Shown: positions 41,366 to 54,133 of the stretch, piece after piece | Layout of the letters: each line of letters starts with the position of its first letter | Numbering within the stretch: position 1 is the stretch's first letter | Assembly (NCBI GenBank): GCA_949316495.1 | Contig: OX439002.1 | Span: 51,437,531-51,501,530, forward strand | From: Amphiduros pacificus | Taxonomy: Eukaryota; Annelida; Polychaeta; Phyllodocida; Hesionidae | Length of the DNA: 64,000 nucleotides | Direction: 5' to 3' | Notes under the pieces: generated by a model | Database searches by the model: none | The model's input: the letters and a program-made list of their open reading frames with translations, nothing else | Told to the model about the DNA's origin: nothing | Made by a program: the position numbers and the translations under genes

Positions 41366-41999
41366 GGCCTTGCACCTTATGTAAAATGAACATACCATTA
41401 GTTGTAAATGACTATCAGAATAACTGACCTCAGGAGATAAGGTTGATCTACAAGCAATTATATTAATGAATTCTGGCAGAACATCAATTATTATATGTAA
41501 TTCATATACTTTAATAAAGGTCATAATATTTTAGGAATCCAAAGAACTTCAGTACAATATTGGTATATTTTTTCTATAATGTAGAAAGCATACCACTGCT
41601 TAAAAGATAAGGTTGTTACAAGGCCTGATGGACCGCCCTTGTAAATGGAAAGGGCATGAATCATCGCAACATACAGTATCTGTGGCTACCCACTTCCTTT
41701 GTCTCAAGTCTCTTGTTCTTTTACCTATTACATATTTATGAACATTTAAAAGATGTTTCACCACATGAGGTCAGTCAGATATGGGAAGATCAAACGATAT
41801 TGACAAGGAATCGCCTTCTTCTTGTATAGCATGGTTTCCATGTTCACAACATTAATGCAAAGGAAAATGACATGCACATGATGTCGTGAAATTGAAAAAT
41901 AAATTAGACAGAATATATTTCAATTACATTTCTATTCGCATATTATGAGACCGAGGACAGGCTGCCGACTGGGAACGTCATGTGTGTTTTTGATCTGAC
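41366..41999. other. Gene-free stretch
   Basis: AT-rich unique sequence. Confidence 0.5.
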
Positions 42000-43300
42000 A
42001 GCTCTCATGCTGATAATTAAAAGTCAAATTTCACATAGAACGGGCGGCGCGTTAATTGGTCCATCGCAGAGATATCCACTGGTCATGTCGCGAAATCTAG
42101 GGTCCTGCTGGGCGATAAAGGAGGAATATAGCACAATAGAAATGTCGCCATTTTAGCGTCCTTCCTGTTTCCGGTTAAACCCATACTGAAACTCATCCTG
42201 GCCCCAGCAAGGCAATCTGCTACACTCATTCACAAAAGAAACCAGCCCAACACATTGTCTAATGACGAGGCTCTCATAATCGATGAGAACGATATAATTC
42301 ATATAAAATGCAAACAAAATTAAAATTCATCGGTTCAGAGGTGTTCCATATGGCACTCTAGATTATGACTGACTCATTTTTTTCAGAGAACTCTGTCGTT
42401 ACGATGTGGGTCAGGCGTGATTTAAATTTTCTCAAACTGACACATTTCTGCCACTGTCAACAATAGCTGTGCCTGGCAATTTCACGTTGTGTTGAACCCC
42501 TCGTGGGCTGGCGACAAGACATTAATTTTAATTTCTGCAGTGAAATCTGAAGGGTCCTGGCGAAGCGAAGTGTCACCGTCCTACTGAGACTGGCAATGGG
42601 AAGAAAAGTCTTAGGGAAAAGCTAAGACACCTTCCGTCTCCAACGCAATTTGTCGTCCGGCTGCAAGTAGATACCATAATATCAGCGAACAGGACGGGCG
42701 ACTAGCTACACTAATAATATGTAAAAGTATCTGGGCAACTATCTGGAGAATTGCGCAGACTTATATACGATTAGCCACATTTGCAATCTACATACAACAG
42801 ATACTTATTACGTTATCATTATTTCCCTGCGTCTAACTCTTCTCTGCAACATACAAACATATATGGGGAATGTTATTTCATGATGTCTTCTGATGGAGTG
42901 GGCTTTCAAAACGCCAACCAGCTGTGCTACATATTAAATTTCACAAGTGAAAATTTTTAATGTCTTTTAAAGAAATGAAGTTGAGCAGACTGGCTTTAAT
43001 TAGTCTAATGAGGGCCCTAATAATAACATTACATGTTGATATAAATGCAGTTGAGGAGAACAATAAATCCCTCATATATGAAATATTTAACCGAGCAGTC
43101 GTCTTAGGCTTTTATATGGGGCCTGGATTAGAGGTAGTTGGCAGAGAAATGCACCAAAATTACGATGATCAATGTCTTGCAACAATCCTCTCCCTTATTA
43201 ATTATTCGCCCAGTCTTGGTGATAAATTTTCATCTCAAATTTAATTGTTCTAACCAGCAGAAGACAGGCTTTCCACAACGCTAGCTTGTGCCACTGTAGA
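42000..43300. promoter_or_regulatory. Candidate regulatory block 6
   Basis: About 1.3 kb of complex, less AT-rich sequence 4-5 kb upstream of the zinc-finger coding exon, with words such as GGGCGGCGCGTTAATTGG near 42042 and CTTTAATTAGTCTAATGAGG near 42994. A 94-codon frame (42960-43244) lies in it; its product has no recognised domain and I treat it as incidental. Proximity makes an enhancer or promoter of the zinc-finger gene plausible. Confidence 0.35.
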
Positions 43301-44941
43301 CCGCATCACCAAATTAGCCACATGTATCTCTCCACCTCTGCAGCACGCATGCGCATCGCGGAGGCACAAATTTGCGGTTGCCTGTGCTCACCCAGTTTCA
43401 ATAATTTAACAACAATTAAATTCTTGAAATCTCTCTTGGGAACTTGCATTCAGAGGAGTAATTACTCGTGTTAATGTATATTTGCTTAGATTGTAATCAT
43501 AGCTGGGTGGTAGGCTTGTAATGTTTTTTTCTCTAGCCGAAGGACCCAGACCCTAGTTTAAAAAAACCCGTTTATTTTATACAAAATACCATATTACAAA
43601 TTTAAGTATGGCACCTTTGTGTAGCCAAGTGATATTTCTAGATTTAAACAGAAGGAATAAACAGCAGCATCAATCCAAATTAAATCCAATCAGCATTCAT
43701 TTAGTTGAGCAAAAAAGGCGGGAATCGAACCCCTTCGCTGCCACTTGTCCTCGTCTTGTTGGCATATCTGCACAAATACCATGCCATTGCAGATGTGCTC
43801 GCTGTTGAAGAAAACATTTGGAGAACAAACAATTCTTTGATATCATCAGATCATATTACGCCAAAATCCAGGTGAATGCAAAGCACAATGCTGAAATTTC
43901 AGGCTTTAATTTTGATGAAGATTTGCAGAAAAAAAAGAACCTCAAGGTGTGAAACGCAGGAAGTCTAAGCTGTGTCTGTGATGTGATTTTAAAAGACGTG
44001 TCTCTTTGTATGATTTATACTATGAAGTAGGCGAGGGTCCCCCGCATAGACAACACGCCTTATCATCAATATTAAAAATCAAGGCGCTTCTTTAAAAAAA
44101 AGGGGCTTCAGCAGAACATCTTGCAGGAGATAACAAAGATTATGAATAAAATATCAGCAACACTTGTGCACGTCAGCAATGCAGACTTTCTCTTAAATCA
44201 TCAAACTCCAAGGGTATTTAAATCCTAATATTTCAAACCTTAACATTAATTACATCACCTGTTACATACATAACATTGTATGGTTTTGATAACTGTCATA
44301 AGAGCATCGCATAAGGCACTAGTGGAAATCCCTGACTTCAGTCTGTAATTCACTTAATTTGGATGTTTGCTTTATCTACCTTTCAAACCAGTGTTTTTTG
44401 CCACATACTCTTTTGAGAGGAAGCATATAGACATATAATTATATCTAAATGTCTCAGGCTTGTTCTGTTTGTGAGAGCTTAAAATACAGATTATACTTGT
44501 TGATATATGTAGGTAGCCATTCCAATTGTTTTCTTACCATTTCATGCCTGGATGTGTATCATATTGTAAATAATTTTGCGAATTCAAATTCTATTTGACA
44601 GCTTTGCCCAAATGCTGTCACTTAATTTTGCAAAGGCAGATCTCGTGGTCAATTATATGATATCATAAGATATTCTATTACTAAAAACCTCATTAAAGTC
44701 CGTGTTTATTTTCTCTGTGTTTCCAAAGATATGTATGTCATAGATGATATTTAAATTCAATCAGCTCTGCTAATATAAACATGACTGTCCATCCAGATTA
44801 GTATAAATACATTTCAATGTGTGAAAAATAACTATTCATCTATTATAAAGTTGATCTCAGTTTGTCATAGTCAGCGTAAAGAATAATTGAACCCATACAT
44901 GTTATGTGTTCCTGTCTTTATAACTTTATGTCAACTTTTAT

Positions 44942-44945
<4 letters not shown>
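43301..44945. other. Gene-free stretch with a weak tRNA-like B-box
   Basis: Mostly AT-rich unique sequence. On the minus strand at 43731-43721 there is a perfect B-box (GGTTCGATTCC) followed within a few bases by a run of T, but the T-stem is only partly paired and no good A-box is visible. It may be a SINE scrap. Confidence 0.4.

Positions 44946-45023
<78 letters not shown>
44946..45023. repeat. (AT)39 microsatellite
   Basis: Seventy-eight bases of uninterrupted AT. Confidence 0.98.
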
Positions 45024-45026
<3 letters not shown>

Positions 45027-46927
45027 CAGCGTATTTCTGGTTGATATTTTTGTTGTTCTCTAAATTCATACATGTTATTGACTTTGTTTTAGCACAATAG
45101 ACATCTGTATGTACGTTTTCATTCACTTAACATGGAGTGATTTATAACCCAGTTGCACAAGGCTAGACCGGTACATGTAGACTCAATGTGAGAAAATCAA
45201 TATTATGCTTTGAAAACTTAAAATATTTGGAAAAAATAATTAGAATATTTAAGATTTGCCATAAAGATAATTAGAATATCTAAGGTTTGCCTTAAAGGAT
45301 GTTTGCATTTAGATACATTAAATGCAGTATGAACATCTTGTTTTTACAATGAACACATATTGTAAATATGCATGTTCACGTATTCCATCAACAGAGCATT
45401 GTATATTCAACAACTTTGCATATAAATGTATTTTATAAAATGTCCAAAGAAATATTAATTATGCATTGACATGTTGGTATAAAATGCTTAGTTTATAGCC
45501 CTAACCCTTTTTTATCTAATCAGATGACTTTGACGATGAAATGTCTTATACACGATGAGTGGTTGGGCAGAAAACATTTCAAATACGAAAGTTTTATCTG
45601 TGTAAAGTATAAAATGAATACCAAATGAATTATTTTACCCTTTAAGTGAAAAAGATATTATATGCAAAGAAAGGCGTTGGATATGGACAACGTGGAGACT
45701 GATTCGTACGACCATTAAAGCGATATGAAAACTTCTGCTTCTCCTTCACTTGCATTTGTAAAATGAGAAAACATATCAAATTTAATGTCAGCTGTATATA
45801 TTTTGTTATCTTTTACATAATAATATAGCAGTTTAATCAGGTTAAAATAGAAACTTGCATGGGTGGTGCAGTAGCTTGTTAAGATTTAATTAATATAGTC
45901 ATAAATGTAAATGATTAATGGAGCAATATTTATATGCCTGTCATTAAGAGAAGGGAGAACGCTACATATACACATAAATGGCACCACTGTGATTGCTATG
46001 TGCTTGGCAACTTCACGTATATCAGAGCCTGTGTTTGATAACTGAGACCTTTGAAGTTGTTGGAAAGCTTAGGGGTGTGATGGGACATTCAATGAGAGGG
46101 TGTGGATGTTCCAGTGAGAGTAATCACCTGTCCCTAGGATGCAACCCTCTGTTGTGTGATCATGTAGCTTTAAATATGGACAGACATTCTGCAAATATAC
46201 CATCGCTTTTTGCTGGCTGAATCACGATTCATTGTTTGAAGATTAACAAAACACAATATACTTTGTTTAGTGTTCAAACACGGTAACACTGAGTAATGTG
46301 CTGTGATGAATAGTCAAATATCCCACAAATAACAAATAAGGCCTGGTGGGGTGAAAGACAATATACCCAACCTGTAGAAATGACGCAAAATGCCACCAGC
46401 CCAAACCTGCTTAATGCTACCCGTGCATACGCCAAGCGTTCAGATACATTATCCAATTACACAAGATTTAGGCGTTAAAGGAAAAAGTAAATGTTCGTTA
46501 TCAAATAGACTGATTGTGTTTAAATTAACAATATTCATATGGAAAAACTGTCAGTGGGTATGGGTGGAGAAATGGATGGGACTGGCGGGGGCTCATTTGT
46601 TTGCCCATAGCTTTCTGTGTACTGCCACTAGCCAGCCTAATATGTAAAAAGTAATTTGAGACTTGTCTCACTGAGAGTAGATTAAAATAAAAAAGGTTGA
46701 TAAGCAGTGCAGTAGATCTTATTTTCAATATCAAATTATGTGTAGTTTGTTGGGAGTTGGCTTTATTGTAACATTAATGTCAGATCTGTAATTTGTCTTC
46801 TCTGCATCATGTAGACTTCTTGAAAGTTCCAATAGTTTTTCCCTGTGGCGATCCAATATAAGTAATCAAAAGCCTTTTTGATGATTAAAACATAATATTA
46901 ATGTATGGTTCTGTATTTTGTCATTTC
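45024..46927. other. Gene-free stretch upstream of the zinc-finger exon
   Basis: AT-rich sequence ending in the splice acceptor of the zinc-finger gene; probably its intron or upstream region. Short open frames have no domains. Confidence 0.45.
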
Positions 46928-46929
46928 AG

Positions 46930-47092
46930 ATGATATTTGAGTGGTGAAACGGAAACTGACGTCTGTTAAAAATATTGGAGTCACAAATGATGAGCAGTTG
47001 ATCTACTCACACAGCTAGTCTTGCCAAAGGGGACAAATATCCCATAATACTTAGAGAGCTTCTTGCTATTGGAAAAACACACAACTGACCTT
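46930..47092 (+). other. 5'UTR part of the zinc-finger exon
   Basis: A pyrimidine-rich acceptor (GTATTTTGTCATTTCAG) ends at 46929. The 163 bases that follow contain an in-frame stop (TAA at 47045-47047) before the first ATG at 47093, so translation must start in this exon if the acceptor is used. Confidence 0.55.
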
Positions 47093-49762
47093 ATGAAGAT
47101 GCAGAGTGGTGTACAGAATAATTCTGGGGCGTGTGCTGGGGATATGTGGGACATAGTTTTTACCACCACATTTACCTGTAAGCGCTGCCAGTACAGAACA
47201 AGCTACCTGCGAGACGTGGAGCGACACATCATATATGCGCACTGTGGAGAGGTGCCCTATCAGTGCGCAGCTTGCTTATCCCTCTTCCTGTCCTCACAAG
47301 AGGCATTGGAACATGTGCAACAACTTCACGGAAGTCGTTCAAGGCATATAATTGAGAATGGTCCCGCAAGGTGGCGCCAGTTCCAGACTTTTATATCTCG
47401 CTGTAACCTCGTGTTGGATGTGGATCACGTGGCAGGAACTTTGTTTCTGTGTGCCCTATGTGAGCAGATGCGCACGCATGACTTTGCGGAAATGCTGCGC
47501 CACCTAGTGTCGACTCACAAATGGTGGCTGGCACAACCAACGACAACCTGTAACGTGTGTGCTTATCAGAGAATTGCCAGAATCTCAGAACTTGATATAC
47601 TGAGAGTGGAGGACCTGATGTCATACAATGGTCATGCACTAGGCGCGTGCTTAAGGTCTTGCTTCAAGATTGTGCTGAGGAATACAGGTGCTAACGAGGC
47701 ATGGGGCAGCAGCGCCAGTTTACTACAGAGGATGGGATTCCAAAATTTCCCGATGGCTGGTGGGTTTAAGGAACCAATGGATCGAAGGAAGGTGACCTTC
47801 ATGTGGCAGCCTAATTCTATTCCAGTTGGAATGTCTACAAGTCCTGCTAACCCCACGCCACCAGCCCCCTTCCCAAGCAGCGGAAGCGGCAGTGGAGGTG
47901 GCACATCACCTTGCGATTGTGGGGACTCTAACTACTGCCCTGTCGTGCCAGTTCAAAATGCTCAACCTCTGGGTGCATCAACTCTGCAACTTATGGAAGC
48001 CATCAACCAGAGATACAGAGGCCAAAATTCTAATAGCAGCATTAGCAATGACCTGACCAGCATAATGCGGAGGCCTTCCATGAGGGGGCGCTGGAGAAGA
48101 AGAGGAAGTGAATTACCCATAAGAAACCCTGCCATACCAAGAGGCAGAAGTCTTTCCTTTGATAGCCCTGGTCAAACTAGTGCCGAAAGACTTGCATCCC
48201 TGTGTGCCAACAGTATGTCTGGAAACAGCAGCCCAGGCAGTTCTCAGACACCTGGGCACACACCTATAAAACAGGAGAGCGGAAGCCCACTCATGGACCC
48301 CAGCCTTATATATTCCTTACTGCAAGGTCAACACTTGTCAGCCTCAGCCACTCTGCTGCTCAGCCAACGCAATACATCAGCAGGGAAAGCATTCTTATCA
48401 CCTCACTCGCTGATGGATGATAAAAGGACATTAACGGGAAGACTTGCAGCCATGTGGGGTAGCGAAGCAATGTCAGCTGGGGCATCGGGCTTCCCCAACG
48501 GGGCCACAACCTCAGGCACAAGTCTGGACATGAAATCAAAGTCAAGTCCAGGCGTATCACAAAGTGGAGACTGGGCATCTGATACCAACTCCAGTGAGGA
48601 GTCCAATGGCACAAAAGATCAAATATCTTCTCTGGAAAACTACATGTCAAGCAAATATCTATCAGGCATGTCTAAAGATTATTTAAAAGGCAAATTGCCA
48701 CCAGGAAGTTTCAGTGAGACTCTCGATAACCTTGCCAAACAGGCTGCTGCTTCAGCATCTGAGCAAAGAGATTCACCATACAGTTTAGACAATACAGTTT
48801 TGGGTAATTCCAGAAAGAGTGCTCTTGGAGAAACCTCAGAAGATGCAGTGCCAGACTCATCAATGGCATTTTCTTCAGATAATTCTGAACACGATGGTTC
48901 TGACCACCCAGGAACACCTCTTGACCTTTCAAAGATGGAATCAAAGTCAGCAGATGGAACTGACGATAATATGGATTATGAAGAAAGTGTTGATGATACC
49001 CAGAGTTCTGATTATGATCCGATCAGACCGGACAATAAAGGTGTGGTTAATATCATACCCGTGGACTTGTCAGTCAGCAAAAAGGACAGAAAGATGTATA
49101 CTTTTTCGGGGCTGCCACTTGATTTGACACGCAAGGAGGATGCAGTATTAGCTGAAAAAGAGTTCAAACCTACACGTTCCAGAATGTCCAGAAAACAATC
49201 AACACCATCAAAAGCAGTTATGGAAGATTTTTCAGAAAGCAATGAAAAAGGAGAGCATGAAAAAGATCCAGCGAATGATGACTTGATGAGAGTGCTGGAT
49301 AGATTCTTTGGCGATATTGATAGTGGTCCCTTTGGAAACAATGTTCTTGGAGGTATTGGTTCTAGACCCCCGTCTGAGTCGGATGGGATGACGTCACCAG
49401 TAAGCGGAACCGGAAGTGATGTTAGCAGACGACAGACTGCTAAATCACCAAACCCAAAACAGGTGTCAAACGGTTCAAGGTCAAGTACACCAAGGTCACC
49501 AACAGAGAGGGTTCCTGACCCAGTACACTGTGACGACCAGCGCAAGTCTCCTGTGTCTGAAACAAAACAGGCCAAAGATGCGAGTTGGCCACCTTCCCCC
49601 CACGGTTCAGATACTAAAACTAAGCCCGAAAGTAAACCAGGTAGTCCTCATGCCAGTTCCCCTGCCAAATCTGGAGAAGATATTTCCCCTCTAGGCAGCA
49701 ATAATATCACTGAAAAGGTGAAGAAAGGCCGCCAAATGATTGACCTCACCGAGGAAGGCTGA
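47093..49762 (+). CDS. C2H2 zinc-finger protein with CtBP-binding motifs; likely transcriptional repressor
   Basis: A single uninterrupted coding exon for 889 residues. The start is the ATG at 47093; the frame is open back to a stop at 47045 with no earlier ATG, and a second ATG follows two codons later. Three C2H2 fingers are visible: C29-C32-H45-H50, C58-C61-H74-H79 (both x2-x12-x4 spacing) and C120-C123-H137-H142 (13-residue loop). A Cys pair at 153/156 with later His/Cys may be a degenerate fourth. A basic stretch at 325-337 (MRRPSMRGRWRRR) is a likely nuclear localisation signal. IKQE at 392-395 fits the sumoylation consensus. PLDLS (609-613), PVDLS (656-660) and PLDLT (675-679) match the PxDLS motif that binds the co-repressor CtBP; the end, MIDLTEEG, resembles a SUMO-interaction motif. 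The rest is Ser/Pro-rich and probably disordered. I do not recognise the family. A DNA-binding repressor in the nucleus is the inferred role. Large gene-poor flanks suit a developmental regulator. Confidence 0.9.
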   Translation: MKMQSGVQNNSGACAGDMWDIVFTTTFTCKRCQYRTSYLRDVERHIIYAHCGEVPYQCAACLSLFLSSQEALEHVQQLHGSRSRHIIENGPARWRQFQTFISRCNLVLDVDHVAGTLFLCALCEQMRTHDFAEMLRHLVSTHKWWLAQPTTTCNVCAYQRIARISELDILRVEDLMSYNGHALGACLRSCFKIVLRNTGANEAWGSSASLLQRMGFQNFPMAGGFKEPMDRRKVTFMWQPNSIPVGMSTSPANPTPPAPFPSSGSGSGGGTSPCDCGDSNYCPVVPVQNAQPLGASTLQLMEAINQRYRGQNSNSSISNDLTSIMRRPSMRGRWRRRGSELPIRNPAIPRGRSLSFDSPGQTSAERLASLCANSMSGNSSPGSSQTPGHTPIKQESGSPLMDPSLIYSLLQGQHLSASATLLLSQRNTSAGKAFLSPHSLMDDKRTLTGRLAAMWGSEAMSAGASGFPNGATTSGTSLDMKSKSSPGVSQSGDWASDTNSSEESNGTKDQISSLENYMSSKYLSGMSKDYLKGKLPPGSFSETLDNLAKQAAASASEQRDSPYSLDNTVLGNSRKSALGETSEDAVPDSSMAFSSDNSEHDGSDHPGTPLDLSKMESKSADGTDDNMDYEESVDDTQSSDYDPIRPDNKGVVNIIPVDLSVSKKDRKMYTFSGLPLDLTRKEDAVLAEKEFKPTRSRMSRKQSTPSKAVMEDFSESNEKGEHEKDPANDDLMRVLDRFFGDIDSGPFGNNVLGGIGSRPPSESDGMTSPVSGTGSDVSRRQTAKSPNPKQVSNGSRSSTPRSPTERVPDPVHCDDQRKSPVSETKQAKDASWPPSPHGSDTKTKPESKPGSPHASSPAKSGEDISPLGSNNITEKVKKGRQMIDLTEEG

Positions 49763-51564
49763 AGTGTGCAGGGCTTTAGGACAATCAAGTTTAGGTCAAG
49801 TATGTCTTCAGGGTATGCTAGTGTAGGTTACATGAAACATAAAGGAATACAAATATTAAGATGGGTGTGTCATGTGTGGTCATGTATTAATGATAAACAC
49901 ATTGTACATTTTGAGAAAATATACAATGTAGTTCAGGTATAACCGTAATATGATCACTTAGTTTTAGAATCTGAGTGAATACCATAGTGCTATACCACAT
50001 ATTTTCATTATTTTTTTTTATCTGAAACGATAATTAAATCGCTGTTATCAAATTTGCGACATGCATAATTAAGACAACTGATTACAGTGTATGGTTCTGT
50101 ACAAATAGTTTGTTCTGTAGGTTGGGTGGACATTAATGATGACTTGGAAGGTTATTAATGTTGTTTATGACATAGATGTGTGGACTAAAACGTTCAATTT
50201 GTTTGATCAATGCAGTGCATTGGCAGAGTTTGAACAGAAGGGGGATGTTTTTTTTACTACAGCAAGAATGTAGTCATATTGCACTTGTTCCTTTATAATT
50301 TAGGGACAAAATCTTAATAAGAAAAAGATAATCCATAAATCAAAAGCTCAATGGTTAATTTGTTATAATAGCATGTAGTGTAATCTAGATATTGCATGTT
50401 GCGAGAGTCAAACCAATGTGAATAAGCAGGTATATCTTGTACAAAATCACTTATTTCATAGAATAAGTACATTTCATTATTTATGTCATTCTTGGAGAAG
50501 AATTACAACAATCATTGGACACCATCAAAAGGAGGTAGCTAAATTATCTTAATTCACAAAATGGCAAAGCCATTGATGAATGAAGTTTGATAAAGGATAT
50601 TTTTATTCAAGCATCAAATGCGATATTAACAGGTATATATAACAAGGGTCTGTGGAATATTATTGTTTATCAGGTAATATACTAAAATGTACGTGGAATA
50701 TATTGAATATGGTTTCAGTGTAATTGTGATACTTGGATAAAATCCACATTTTGTATTGTGTGATTGTGAGCAGGTTTTGCAGATAGTGTTATTTCTGAAC
50801 TTTACTAATTAATAATCAAATTGTGAATGAAACCAAGATTTGGTTTTTCTATGTTAATGGTTATCTATAGGTGTATTCTAGTCATTAGGAAATTATTACA
50901 TCTGATTTGTAAACTGTTCATATGAGGCTTCAATCAAAAATGCTAAATATATGAATAATTTGTAATTAATTGATTTTCTTTATTATAAAGATCTTTTTTG
51001 GACATTGACACCAATATATGTGACATATAATCCTTCTCTGTATGTGCTGTTATGAGCAACAAACCAACCCATGTACAATATATATATATATAACAAACAG
51101 TAGCAATATATGGTCTGTGTTCAATGTTGAATATACACTTGAAACATGTGACAATCTTCAATAGGGATAACAAACATACTCAGAATTAATTAGTTTCTCA
51201 TCATGAATACAACAATGGCATGATAATTTATTCATATGGAACCTTTTGTAAAGTTTCTTATCCACGATGATCATTTTCTAATATAACTATCACTCAAATG
51301 GAAACCTGTTTTAAGCATGGTTGAAGTACAAACTACATGATGGGATATGCTTCTATTGACATGCATTTGAGAATTTTCAAGTATTTGCATTATTTAGCTT
51401 TGGATGAACTACGAGTGCAAACAAACAGAGGACACAAAGGTAACATGTCAGAGCATTGAGAATTTTTCGTTAATTAAAATTGATACAAAACATATATAGG
51501 CAATCAGTTAAGAATTCACTGTGGGTCTTTACCTCTCTCATGGGCTTCGTGGTCCATACAGCCG

Positions 51565-51652
<88 letters not shown>

Positions 51653-52925
51653 CACATCTTGATGGAGTAAGATGTGTGCACTATAACTGCTGTATTCACA
51701 ATTCATTGCCATAAATGCAGCACCTAGTATTTTGAAGAATAGAATAGGCTATATAAATCTCGAGTATGGGTCCTTCGAGGAGTACATGAACTCGCATTCA
51801 ACAATTGGACTGAAACTATGTGTTTATAAGAAGCGTCAGATCAACAAAGCATCACATCCACCTCAAGTTGCCCACATTGAATACTGAAATGAAGGTATAC
51901 AGCAAAGTTGCATATTTAGAAATTATGTTTTTCCTTAGGGCTACTTCAGGTAAAGTTGATGTTATAATTATTATAATTATTCTACAATAATAAAATATAC
52001 AGTATGAGGTATTTGGGTACCTTTTAATACACCATCAATACAACATTTGCGAAATCTTGTTTTGAAATGCAGCTGAAGTGCTCATAAAGAAAGATAGGAT
52101 GTTTGCAGTTTAAATCAATTACAACCAGATCGACTATATTGTAGACATAATACGATGAATAATGTAAACTCTCTGTTGGATTATTAGAACCATGCACTGA
52201 CTACGTGAACGTGCTGATATGTCCAGGAAGGTCTGGTTTTATCGTGAGTGGTAAAATATTGAATTGCTGAAGAAGACCATGTGAAATGCATTTATTTAAA
52301 GACAAATGTACTTTGTGTAGGAAATGATATATCGGTGATAAACCTCAGCGATTTAAAACAATTGTTAAGTATCATATGCAGGTAACCAAATGTAATGTTT
52401 TAGTTAAGCAAATGTTATTAAGTTCCCTAGCATTCTTACATTAGAGCGGTGCGTGTCTCACCTCTAGGGACACTAGTCTCACACAGTGTGGTGGGGACAC
52501 TGACAGTAAAGCTCAGATTTGTTGATACTCGTTATGTTCAGTCTTGTTTTTTGCAATACAATGTGTCTGTGTATCAGAGCATAATATAACTTACCATGTA
52601 TTGTATGCAGGATAGATGGTCACAGTTTTCTCACATTCATGCCTCCATTTCCAATTTACATCTATTCATTATAAATATATCAAAATAGAATTTTTTTAAA
52701 TCTCAGTAAAATTCCCCATTAACTTTAATTATCCATTGATTCAAAATTCTAAAATGAAGTTGGAAATTACTGTGAGAAAGATGTGACTGAACTCCTGAGC
52801 TCAAAGTGTTTCTTATAACGTGAGTACTTTGGACTGGTAATATAAAATGTATTATGATCTCGGTGGTAGCTTTATAGTCTCATTGTTGTCAAATTACAAA
52901 TAAAACCTGTTGTGTCTATAAAGTT
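49763..52925 (+). other. Probable long 3'UTR of the zinc-finger gene
   Basis: There is no open frame of note after the stop. An AATAAA at 52899-52904 is followed by a GT/T-rich stretch (GTTTGTGTCTTTTTTATTTT), the classic arrangement of a poly(A) site, which would give a 3'UTR of about 3.1 kb. An earlier AATAAA near 51988 could be an alternative. A pure AT microsatellite (51570-51649) lies inside. The assignment is inferred from position and signal only. Confidence 0.4.
51570..51649. repeat. (TA)40 microsatellite
   Basis: Eighty bases of uninterrupted TA within the probable 3'UTR. Confidence 0.98.
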
Positions 52926-54133
52926 TGTGTCTTTTTTATTTTTTGAAGCAAATACTTTGAAATTATCAAAACAGCAAGCAAACAAATAACTAACTTCAAG
53001 AAAAATCTTACTCTAATTAAACAGAAAAAAGTATTCCTCTCATGAAAAACAATATGCAATAAGAATCATATAAATGGAATTTTAAAAAGTCTCCTACGTT
53101 TTAAATTTTACTCATGTTGTTTATTACCTGTGGGAGAAAACATAAAATGCCTGGAATAGGTGCAGCTGTGTTTTTTGGTTTTGAAGTATTTTTTTTATTT
53201 ATTTCTTACTCTGCCGGCTTAAGTGAACTGCATATTGCCTCAGGTTTCATGTAAATTTTATTTTCAGGTAAGTGCTCCTTCCATTTTCATTTGAATAAAC
53301 ATATATTCACAACTACACTAAGATACCGCTTTGCATGATTTATAAACAAATCTGGTGATATTTTAACACAATTTATGTCCTCAAAGCTTTCTATTAACAT
53401 CGATATTATTTTCATAGAATCTCGGACTTTAAACATGGTAACAATCATTCTGGAAACGAAGACTAAATAAGCTATTTATAAAGTTAGTCACATTAACCGG
53501 CCCATTTGCAGTTGATAGAAGTCACAGAAGAAAATGTTGGACAAAAGCAGGTTGATAAATGATTCAATAAAGAGCCTTTTTTGTTCATTCAAAAGTATAA
53601 CGTCAAAAAATCCAATAATACTAATTATATCGAATTAAACGGTTAAGCGTATATGTGATTATTTTAAAGTGCGAATATTTTAGGCCCTAGTTTATCTTAT
53701 TGGTTTAGTTAAGCTCTGATTTTAACACAATGACAAGAATGATAGAAAGTCTTTGAGACTTCATTTTCCCATATTGGGTAACAGTGTTAAAGCGTTAAAA
53801 GGGTTAAATTTAATTAAATTCTCAATTTACAGAGAGGTGGTTGGCTAACAATGAATGCCAATAAATAGCAATTCCATCAATGCCACTTATTTATTGAGCC
53901 AAAAACACTATTAGACAGTTGAATTTCATATTTTATGAATGTACATCGTTAAAATCATTTCCCCCTAATGGTTATCTTGAGCCTTTTTAATTAATACCAA
54001 GACGTTTTGTATCAATATGTAAATTAGCCACAGACGGTTTAAGAAGATATGGGGCCCCCACTGATGAGATAGCATTGTCAAAATGCATGGCTGCATTCGT
54101 GTCTCTGATTGAATTTCTTACATCGTCTTTCAG
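52926..54133. promoter_or_regulatory. Intergenic or intronic block, part candidate regulatory
   Basis: The first 550 bp are ordinary AT-rich DNA. From about 53480 the sequence becomes more complex, with TTTTTAATTAATACC near 53985 and AAATTAGCCACAGACGG near 54021, up to a good splice acceptor (CATCGTCTTTCAG) ending at 54133. Confidence 0.3.

Noticed and set aside
42960-43244. 94-codon plus-strand frame
   Set aside because: It lies in a block that looks regulatory, and the product has no recognised domain or supporting splice sites.
47391-49575. Long minus-strand frames (up to 187 codons) inside the zinc-finger gene
   Set aside because: They are shadows of the real plus-strand coding exon.
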